This document shows positions 56,406 through 64,000 of a stretch of 64,000 nucleotides of DNA, one piece after another; position 1 is the first letter of the stretch, and each line of letters starts with the position of its first letter. The DNA lies in assembly GCF_018687715.1 (NCBI RefSeq), contig NC_056766.1, forward strand, positions 4,430,501 to 4,494,500. The letters are read 5' to 3'. Both the position numbers and the translations under genes were made by a program. The notes below the pieces were generated by a model. It did no database searches. It saw nothing but the letters and a program-made list of their open reading frames with translations, and was not told where the DNA came from. This DNA comes from Carya illinoinensis (Eukaryota > Streptophyta > Magnoliopsida > Fagales > Juglandaceae).

Positions 56406-56806
56406 CTGAAGCACAGTAAATATATATAGCCGGCCGTCACAAGAAATTTCAATGTTTCCATACAAACTTAAAAATAAAAAATAAAAAATTATGGGGATGT
56501 AAAACCACTTGCAAATGTGTTGTATCAATAGATCATAAAGGATAGCATCACTCTAGAGCAAATAACCATTCGGCAAGCTAAACTGATCAGCCTAATTAAA
56601 TTAAATAGAAAAATGATAGTTGTAGTACAAACGCAATACAATCACTTTAAAAAAATGAATAAAGAGGAGATTTACCTGAAAAAAAAAATATTTAATAGTA
56701 GCTCTATTCTTTTTCAAAATGACTCTATGATGCTGCATAGTCTACGACTATATGTTACATTACTCAATTAAGCATCAGATAAAAACGAAGATATAAGATC
56801 ATTTAC

Positions 56807-57809
56807 CTTGGCAACTCTTAGGTCCATCAGGGATGTATGGGTTCCCTCGATAACCCTCCGAGCAACTGCAACGATAACCAGGGCCGTTGGTGGAATGGTA
56901 ACAATAACTATGATTTGCCTTACATGCATAGCTTCCCTTATTTTTCTTAGCATCTTTGCATGTCTTATTTCCAATTACCTAATCAAGCACCAGGGGTACA
57001 GTGCTCCTATTCTTTAAGTTTGCGAAATCTAAGGAGGAAAATTTGTATGCTTGTTCATCCACTATAAAGCCGTAACCACATGATTGATCTTCGAATTCTT
57101 TGCCACCAGGTAAGGTGTCGTTGTTCAAGCTCCGAACATTCAAAATATACCCCGTTGCTCCTTTTGGGATAGAAGTCTGGCAGCAACCAATGCCAGAGCA
57201 AGACCCGTTAACCACGGTGAGATTTTGGTCACAGAGTGATAAGCATCCAGTGGTGAAGCCCTTTTGTCCCTGATCTGAACCTTGAATATACGTATACACA
57301 TCACAACCAACAGCAGTGATCTTGTTCCTCGTTTCTGAGATGCGAAAACTTGACAAATTAAGCAAGGCAGAGATGCGCGTGTAGTCCACAGTTGCCGTTC
57401 TTTTCATGCAATAATCATGCGTTGATGAATTGGAACCGCAAGCTGGGTTGTTGGGATTTGAACCAGCTACGAGGAAATCGTAGCCATTGTCTGGATGGTT
57501 TAGGCCTTTTCGGCCTTTGCAAAGTAGGGCTACGGAGTTTGAGACTCGCAGTTCACCATTTAGTACTGATATGTGCTCAACAGGTATATCGCGGTCCAGA
57601 AATGGTCTTGGAGGATGAAACGTGTGGTTACAAGTGATGACAAAAGCTTGGTCAAGGGAACAGCTCTGGCTTGTTCCAAATGGGTAGGGGATATTAATAT
57701 TTCCACACATACGGTCGCAGATTGAGTTTGGAATAGAAGATGTTGTGGCTGCTAAAATTATGACCCCGAGTAGCAGTTGTTGCAGAAGTTTTCCAACCAT
57801 AATATCCAT
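56807..57809 (-). CDS. WAKL-B exon 1: signal peptide and extracellular WAK domains
   Basis: 1,003 bp. Signal peptide LLQQLLLGVIILAATTSS, then CDRMCGNINIPYPFGTSQSC (galacturonan-binding), CNHTFHPPRPF, YTRISALLNLSSF, GSCSGIGCCQTSIP and QSCGYGFIVDEQAYKF. After the TAG at codon 277 the frame remains open through VIGNKTCKDAKKN and an EGF-like end (GYRCSCSEGYRGNPY) to the donor CCAAG-GTAAAT. All cysteines expected from WAKL-A are conserved, so the domain degraded only by the single stop. Confidence 0.82.
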
Positions 57810-57956
57810 GGCTTTCCTTTCTGCTTTCTTTGTGCTGCAGACAACTTTAAATGGCCTCTTCTCTGTAGAAGTCAATTAGGTACGTACCTTTAGCGGGACT
57901 AATTAGGATGAGTTAGAATTTCCTTCAACGCAAAACAGCAAGAAATATGTATCAAA

Positions 57957-58508
57957 TGTAGCGGTAAAGCCACTTTTATGGACTTTTATGGGTCAAAAAT
58001 GGTGGCTAGTTGAGCTTGCATTCATATTTGCTTCCGCCATCTTCCACTTGCTTCCGCTATCTTCCACCGCCAAAGCCACCTTTCTTGGGTCAAAAATGGT
58101 GGCTAGTTGACAACCTACATCAAGCTTGCGTTCACATTTGCTTCCGCCATCTTCCAGTTGCTTCCGCCATCTTCCACCTCCTTTAACTCCTATAAATACA
58201 TGTTTTTGCTTTTAGAAACCTATCCCATTTTGAAAGAAAAATTTAGAGAAAGAGAGAGAGTTTTAGAGAGAAAAATAGTGAGGTTTCTCCTATATATTGT
58301 CTCTCCTTTTATAAGAAAGAGTGAGTTTTCTCCTTTTATAAGAGAGGGTATTGTCAATTGTGCTCTCCTTATTCAAGAGAGAAATTCTTGTAATCCTTTT
58401 GCTATAAGTGAAATTCTTCTACAATTGGAGTTCCTTATTATTTCTTTTATTCTTTCTCATTTCTACTTCAGTTGTAATTGTATGCCCCAGTACCACAACG
58501 TCCTAACA
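57957..58508 (+). repeat. 5' LTR of Copia-3
   Basis: 552 bp, starting TGTAGCGGTAAAGCC. The U3 part has repeated words CTTCCGCCATCTTCCA and a duplicated GGGTCAAAAATGGTGGCTAG. TATA box TATAAATA at 58191-58198. It has two copies of the 20-bp U3 word in the first cluster, against three in the 3' LTR. Confidence 0.93.
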
Positions 58509-58509
58509 G

Positions 58510-58521
58510 TGGTATCAGAGC
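58510..58521 (+). other. Primer-binding site of Copia-3
   Basis: TGGTATCAGAGC, initiator-Met tRNA type, 1 bp after the LTR. Confidence 0.9.
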
Positions 58522-58588
58522 ATCAGGTTTATAGCCGGTTTTCGTGTTACAATTAGATCCAGTTAGTGGAAAGGAGGAATCTTCAATA

Positions 58589-59400
58589 ATGGCGACGAAG
58601 TACGAAATAGAGAAGTTCAATGGGAGTAATTTCTCATTGTGGAAAATGAGAATAAAAGCAATTTTGAGGAAAGATAATTGCTTGACGGCAATTGGAGATA
58701 GGCCCGATGAGATCACTGACGACGGCAAGTGGAACGAGATGGATGGCAATGCTATTGCTAATCTGCACCTAGCACTAGCTGATGGAGTATTGTCAAGTGT
58801 GGCGGAGAAAAAGACAGCAAAAGAGATATGGGATACTCTGACAAAATTGTACGAGGCCAAATCACTACACAACAAAATTTTCTTGAGAAGAAAACTTTAC
58901 ACCCTTCGGATGATGGAGTCAACTATGGTGACAGACCACATCAACACCCTCAACACTTTATTTTCACAGCTCACAGCAATGGGGCATAACATAGAGACGG
59001 GTGAACGTGCTGAAATTCTACTTCAAAGTCTACCTGATTCGTATGATTAACTCATCATCAACTTAACCAACAACATTGAAGTTCTAGTCTTCGATGATAT
59101 TGCAGCTGCAATTCTTGAAGAAAAAAGTCGGCGCAAAAGCAAAGAAGATAGACCAGGAGGTTCACAATAAGCCGAAGCTTTGGTAATGACGAGAGGGAGA
59201 TCAACGGAACGTGGCCCCAGTGGGAGTCAAAATCAGAGTAGATCAAAATCCAGAAGTAAGAAGAATGTCAAGTGTCATCACTGTGGCAAGAAAGGGCACT
59301 ACAAAAGGGAGTGTTGGCATCTCAAGAAGAACGAAGAAGCCAAAGGAAAAGGCCCTGAGTTGTCAAAAGCTCAGGGTTGTGTAGCAAGCACCTCAGATGA
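58589..59400 (+). pseudogene. Copia-3 gag
   Basis: Begins MATKYEIEKFNGSNFSLWKM, the Tnt1-type Gag N-terminus that forms the virus-like particle shell. In-frame TAA stops lie at 59048-59050 (after LPDSYD) and 59168-59170 (after DRPGGSQ). The zinc knuckle CHHCGKKGHYKREC is at 59273-59314 in the same frame. Either stop would remove the knuckle and all of pol. Confidence 0.87.
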
Positions 59401-60409
59401 TGGTGAAATTTTATACAGTGAGGCAACAACAGTTACTGAAGGTAGAAGAAGATTTGCTGATGTCTGGCTTATTGACTCAGGAGCAACATGGCATATGACT
59501 CCCCGGAGAGAATGGTTCTATCAATATGAACCTATCTCAGGAGGATCTGTGTTCATGGGAGACGATCATGCCTTAGAGATTGCTGGTATTGGTACCATCA
59601 AATTGAAGATGTGTGACGGTACAATTCGCACCATTCAGGAGGTACGACATGTGAAAGGCCTGAAGAAAAATCTATTGTCTTTAGGACAATTAGATAATAG
59701 TGGGTGTAAAACCCATATTCAAGATGGGATCATGAAAATAGTTAAAGGCGCGCTTGTAATGGTGAAAGTGGAAAAGATAGCTGCAAATTTGTACATGCTT
59801 AAAGGAGAAACATCCACTGCGCTGGCAAGTTCGGCAGAAGAATTAACAATGATGTGGCACCGTAAGCTTGGCCACATGTCGGAACGAGGTTTGAAGATTC
59901 TTGCTGAACAAAAGCTTCTTCCAGGACTCAAAAAGGTTTCATTACCCTTTTGTGAGCATTGTGTTACTAGTAAGCAGCACAGATTGAAATTCAGTAGTTC
60001 CTCTGCTAGAAGTAAAGCTATCTTAGAACTAATCCATTCTGATGTTTGGCAAGCACCAGTTTTGTCCCTAGGAGGAGCAAAATACTTTGTGTCATTTATT
60101 GACGATTACTCCAGGAGATGTTGGGTGTATCCAATAAAAAATAAAGCAGATGTATTTCCAGTTTTCAAAATATTCAAAGCGCGGGTTGAGCTTGAATCTG
60201 AAAAGAAGATCAAGTGTTTAAGGACAGACAATGGAGGAGAATATACTGGTAGTGAATTTGATAGCTTCTGTCAACAAGAAGGTATCAAAAGGCAGCTCAC
60301 GGTGGCATACACTCTACAACAAAATGGAGTAGCAGAGCGGATGAACAGAACCTTGTTAGAACGAACAAGAGCGATGTTGAGAACTGCGGGAATGGCCAAG
60401 TCATTTTAG
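59401..60409 (+). pseudogene. Copia-3 protease and integrase
   Basis: Protease site LIDSGATWHM near 59467-59496. Pre-integrase MMWHRKLGHMSERGL and CEHCVTSKQHRLKF (59850-59990). Integrase core with IHSDVW, RTDNGGEYTG and LQQNGVAERMNRTL (60030-60360). The frame ends at TAG 60407-60409 directly after AKSF, where the related element Copia-1 has Trp (LTFWSE), which fits TGG to TAG. No other lesion seen. Confidence 0.87.
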
Positions 60410-62512
60410 GCAGAAGCAGTCAAGACTGCTTGTTATGTGATCAATCGGTCACCATCAACCGCAATTGATCTGAAAACGCCGATGGAGATGTGGACTGATA
60501 AGCCAGCTGATTATTCTCACTTACATACATTTGGAAGTCCTGTTTATGTTATGTACAACGCCCAAGAAACATCAAAGCTAGATCCAAAATCTAGAAAATG
60601 TATTTTCTTAGGGTATGCTGATGGAGTCAAGGGGTATCGCCTGTGGGATCCCACTGCCCGCAAGGTGCTAATCAGCAGGGATGTTGTATTTGTAGAAGAT
60701 AAGGTACAAGAAAAAGAAAATGATAGCGCTTCAAAAGAGAAACCAGAGACTACTACAGTTCAAGTTGAAGAAAGACAAGAATTAGAAGTTCCAGATTCTT
60801 CTGAAGCAATATCAGAGCACGAAGAACAAGAACAAGCTGAGTGTGCAATTCCACAAGTTCGACGGTCAACTCGGGAGAGAAGAAAACCAACTTGGCACTC
60901 AGAGTACATCATGGAGGGAAATGTCGCATACTGTCTACTAACAGAAGATGGAGAACCGTCAAATTTCCATGAGGCTACAAATAGTCAAGAAGCTTCTCTG
61001 TGGATGGTTGCAATGCAAGAAGAAATTGAAGCTCTCCATAAAAACAAAACATGGGATCTTGTACCACTACCACAAGGAAGGAAGGCCATCGGAAACAAAT
61101 GGGTTTACAAGATCAAACGAAATGGCAATGATCAAGTGGAGCGGTATCGTGCTAGATTGGTGGTTAAAGGATTCGCTCAGAAAGAAGGCATAGACTTCAA
61201 CGAAATATTCTCTCCTGTTGTTCGACTCTCAACGGTTCGAGCAGTCCTTGCGATGTGTGCTACATTTGACTTGTACTTAAAACAACTGGACGTGAAAACT
61301 GCATTTCTTCATGGAGAAATTGAAGAAGAAATTTACATGCTCCAACCAGAAGGTTTTGAAGAAAAAGAAAAAGAGAACTTGGTTTGCAGGTTGAACAAAT
61401 CTCTATACGGTCTCAAACAGGCGCCGAGATGTTGGTATAAGAGATTTGATTCCTTTATCATGAGCCTTGGATACAACAGACATAGTTCAGATCCTTGTGT
61501 TTACTACAAGAGATTTGGTGATGGTAATTTCATTATTCTGTTGTTGTATGTTGACGACATGTTGGTAGCAGGCCCCAACAAAGATCGTATTACAGACTTA
61601 AAGGCACAGTTGGCTAGAGAGTTTGAAATGAAAGACTTGGGACCAGCAAACAAGATTCTAGGGATGCAAATTTACCGAGACAGAAATAATAGGAAGATAT
61701 GGCTTTCTCTGAAAAATTATTTGAAGAAAATCTTGCGACGCTTCAACATGCAAGATTGTAAGCCAATTTCTACCCCTCTTCCTATTAATTTCAAGTTATC
61801 CTCAAGTATGAGTCCTAGCAATGAAGCAGAGAGGATGGAAATGTCTCGAGTACCGTATGTATCAGCAGTGGGTAGCTTAATGTTCGCTATGGTTTGTACA
61901 AGACCAGACATTGCACAGTTAGTGGGAGTGGTTAGTCGATACATAGCGAATCCTGGTAAAGAGCATTGGAGTGCTGTAAAGAGGATCCTGAGATATGTCA
62001 AGGGTACCTCAAATGTCGCATTATGTTATGAAGGATCAGACTTTACTGTCAGAGGCTATGTTGATTCAGATTATGCAGGTGATCTTAACAAGAGCAAGTC
62101 CACCTCAGGTTATGTGTTTACTCTTGCTGGAGGAGCTGTAAGCTGGGTTTCAAAATTGCAGTCTATCGTGGCTACTTCTACAACGGAGGTAGAATATGTC
62201 GCAGCTACACAAGCTAGCAAAGAGGCAATATGGTTGCAAATGCTACTGGAAGAGCTCGGACACGTACAAGAGAAGGTTGATTTATTTTGTGATAGTCAGA
62301 GCGCTTTGCATTTGGTAAAGAATCCAGCATTTCATTCAAGGACAAAGCACATACGAGTTCAGTATCACTTCGTTCGTGAGAAGGTGGAAGAAGGAAGTGT
62401 GGATATACAAAAAATCCATACAAAAGACAACCTAGCAGATATATTAACAAAGCCAATTAATAATGACAAGTTTATCTGGTGTCGATCCTCCTTAGGCCTA
62501 GCAGATATGTAA
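60410..62512 (+). pseudogene. Copia-3 integrase C-terminus, reverse transcriptase and RNase H
   Basis: Continues in the same frame for about 700 codons. The integrase tail is KTACYVINRSPSTAIDL, then CIFLGYADGVKGYRLW. RT starts near 61050 (WDLVPLPQGRKAIGNKWVYK) and has QLDVKTAFLHGEIEEEIYML, KSLYGLKQAPRCWYKRFD and the catalytic YVDDMLVAG (near 61547-61573). RNase H has YVDSDYAGDLNKSKSTSGYV, a slightly altered STTEVEY in place of STTEAEY, and FCDSQSALHL. It ends SSLGLADM. The enzymes look catalytically sound; only the three stops block expression. Confidence 0.88.
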
Positions 62513-62578
62513 GCGGCATGGAGATGGAAAGTGTAGAAAAGATAGAAGGATTACAAAAGTGACTTTAAGTGGGAGATA

Positions 62579-63144
62579 TGTAGCGGTAAAGCCACTTTTA
62601 TGGACTTTTACGGGTCAAAAATGGTGGCTAGTTGAGCTTGCATTCACATTTGCTTCCGCCATCTTCCACTTGCTTCCGCCATCTTCCACTTGCTTTCGCC
62701 ATCTTCCACCGCCAAAGCCACCTTTCTTGGGTCAAAAATGGTGGCTAGTTGACAACCTACATCAAGCTTGCGTTCACATTTGCTTCCGCCATCTTCCAGT
62801 TGCTTCCGCCATCTTCCACCTCCTTTAACTCCTATAAATACATGTTTTGAAACCTATCCCATTTTTAAAGAAAAATTTAGAGAAAGAGAGAGAGAGTTTT
62901 AGAGAGAAAAATAGTGAGGTTTCTCCTATATATTGTCTCTCCTTTTATAAGAAAGAGTGAGTTTTCTCCTTTTATAAGAGAGGGTATTGTCAATTGTGCT
63001 CTCCTTATTCAAGAGAGAAATTCTTGTAATCCTTTTGCTATAAGTGAAATTCTTCTACAATTGGAGTTCTTTATTATTTCTTTTATTCTTTCTCATTTCT
63101 ACTTCAGTTGTAATTGTATGCCCCAGTACCACAACGTCCTAACA
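62579..63144 (+). repeat. 3' LTR of Copia-3
   Basis: 566 bp. TATA box at 62833-62840. It differs from the 5' LTR by an extra 20-bp U3 unit (near 62680-62706), an 8-bp shorter stretch after ACATGTTTT, and a few substitutions. Confidence 0.93.
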
Positions 63145-63149
63145 TCAAA

Positions 63150-63565
63150 CCTAAGAGATGAAATAGGGGATGTTATTATAGCATGCAGTAAGATAGAAAA
63201 TGAGATGACAAACCTAGAAAATGTTCAAGTTTTAGCAATGTTAAGAGGGCTGCAGTTTTGTGTTCAATAGCTAGGGAGTCCCGAAGCTGATATTGGAAAC
63301 TGATTGCATTATTGTTGGTTAATGAGCTTCAATCATCTGGTGAAAATTTAACACCTCTTAGACGTTTCCTGCAAGAAATATAGAGATTGTTGAGCTATTT
63401 CCAAGAGTGTAAAGCGTACATGTTCACAGATTGGAAAATGAATTAAGCTGGACATATATTGGCTAGACATGCTTAGAATCTGGTAGATACTTATGAAATG
63501 TGGTGGGATCATGTCCCAATGTCGGTTTCCCAAGCTATTTGGCTTCATAAGAACAATTTGTAATG
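63150..63565 (+). pseudogene. RNase H-like domain relic
   Basis: Just after the Copia-3 target duplication one frame reads LRDEIGDVIIACSKIENEMT and MLRGLQFCVQ up to a TAG. Further pieces follow in shifted frames (FSSGENLTP-like and TYEMWWDHVPM). They match the RNase H-like domains at the 3' end of plant LINE ORF2 and in stand-alone RNase H-like genes. The N-terminal part is missing, so Copia-3 or an earlier event cut it. Multiple stops and shifts make it inactive. Confidence 0.6.
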
Positions 63566-63614
63566 CTTTTATGTTTAATGACATTGATGTTTTCCAATAT
63601 ATGTATATATATAT

Positions 63615-64000
63615 GTATATAATGTATCAGTATTAATAATTTGAGTATAAAGTGTAAAACTTGTAGTAGTACTATTTATAATATACAAACAAGTATTTCC
63701 AGTACTGTAGAAAAAGTGAGCTAAAAAAAACCAAAATAGGTAAAAGGAAAGACATGCAGGTGGAATAAAACTCAAATTATAAAATAGGTCTTCAAAAGTA
63801 GCAAAATAACAAACAAAAAATTCAAGCAGTTGATCTGACAAGAGTTATCTTATCCAAAGATAAAGGTAGCAAAAAAAAAATGTCATCATGTTAATTTATT
63901 ACCGATAAGGCAAAAGATTCCTGCAACATTAATTTAAGTTCAGCTCAATCATATCATTGAATGACTCGAATTGAAAAAGAAGTCTTTCTTTTTTCTTTTA
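63615..64000. other. WAKL-array spacer block, upstream of WAKL-B
   Basis: Paralogous to 13610-13990 and partly to 15440-15780. Before the Copia-3 insertion it would have lain about 0.6-1 kb upstream of the WAKL-B start codon. It may carry distal promoter sequence of the ancestral gene. No gene seen. Confidence 0.6.

Larger units (their letters stand above)
54952..57809 (-). pseudogene. WAKL-B: wall-associated receptor kinase-like gene, stop in exon 1 and altered HRD
   Basis: Three exons on the minus strand: 57809-56807, 56405-56223 and 55997-54952, with phase 1 GT-AG introns as in WAKL-A and 743 codons plus stop. I place the start at 57809 (MDIMVGKLLQQLLLGVI) because it aligns with WAKL-A and begins a signal peptide; an in-frame ATG at 57875 would put a basic stretch in front. 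TAG at 56981-56979 (codon 277) replaces the Trp that WAKL-A has in VPLVLDWAVGNKTC, which fits TGG to TAG. The kinase carries RRD instead of HRD. It ends about 60 residues earlier than WAKL-A. A Copia element sits 148 bp upstream of the ATG. Very probably a pseudogene. Confidence 0.85.
57957..63144 (+). mobile_element. Copia LTR retrotransposon (Copia-3), Tork/Tnt1-type
   Basis: A complete 5.2-kb element: LTRs of 552 bp (57957-58508) and 566 bp (62579-63144), perfect duplication TCAAA (57952-57956 and 63145-63149), primer site TGGTATCAGAGC at 58510-58521, and purine tract AAGTGGGAGATA before the right LTR. A single reading frame runs from 58589 to 62512 and is interrupted only by three stop codons, with no frameshift. 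It stands head-to-head with WAKL-B, 148 bp from its start codon, and probably separates that gene from its promoter. Confidence 0.95.

Noticed and set aside
57810..57875. Upstream ATG at 57875 as the start of WAKL-B
   Set aside because: It would add a basic stretch (KKAERK) before the signal peptide, and WAKL-A has no counterpart. The ATG at 57809 aligns with WAKL-A.

Overview
The window is nuclear DNA of a woody-type eudicot. The evidence is three-exon wall-associated-kinase-like (WAKL) genes with plant GT-AG introns, plant Copia, Gypsy, LINE, SINE, CACTA, Mutator-like and Helitron elements, and AT-rich spacers. One MITE-like repeat (36456-36615, 37037-37240) resembles a type I associate with Fagales, so a walnut or oak relative is possible; this is a weak, memory-based guess. 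No bacterial or organellar feature, tRNA, rRNA or CRISPR array is visible.

Host genes. Two tandem WAKL receptor-kinase genes lie on the minus strand: WAKL-A (30407-33467) and WAKL-B (54952-57809). Both have consistent exon-intron structure (exon 1 with signal peptide and galacturonan-binding region, exon 2 EGF-like, exon 3 TM plus kinase). Each is broken by one in-frame stop in exon 1: codon 29 in A and codon 277 in B. B also has an Arg in place of the HRD histidine. Two more WAKL remnants (4215-4325 and 28603-28862) and many repeated spacer blocks show that the whole window is a decayed tandem WAKL array, later filled by transposons.

Layout. 1-2990: minus-strand LINE, cut by the window start. 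3648-4545: inverted MITE pair around a kinase scrap. 5250-13375: LARD-like Gypsy derivative with 2,148-bp LTRs and TSD TATAC. 14111-15078: Helitron. 15079-19582: WAKL-array spacers. 19583-28602: degenerate Copia-type element (TSD GTGGT) that holds a younger Copia at 22881-28084 (TSD ACAAG). 28603-33650: WAKL-C remnant, then WAKL-A. 34150-36321: intact 387-aa plant-transposon-protein ORF between two TTCGAA arrays phased at about 21 bp, with a CACTA-type right end. 37713-39221: Pack-MULE with a CDK-like kinase fragment. 40492-40619: hairpin MITE. 40961-42440: 757-bp tandem duplication. 42555-47893: minus-strand Copia (TSD GTTAT). 49171-49500: possible small Helitron. 50485-54407: CACTA element (TSD TCT) with a transposase relic, a WEE1-like kinase scrap and an internal tRNA-derived SINE. 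54408-57956: WAKL-B. 57957-63144: Copia (TSD TCAAA) inserted 148 bp upstream of the WAKL-B start codon. 63145-64000: RNase H-like relic and another array spacer copy.

How it fits together. Target-site duplications, LTR divergence and paralogous empty sites give a relative history: the WAKL array duplicated and rearranged, older elements (the 42555 Copia and the outer 19583 element) entered, and younger elements (the 22881 Copia, the 5250 LARD and the 57957 Copia) followed. Many inactivating changes in both transposons and receptor genes are single in-frame stops of the kind C-to-T (or G-to-A) transitions produce, which suggests long-term cytosine methylation. The least explained structure is the ORF at 34504-35667 with its phased palindrome arrays.
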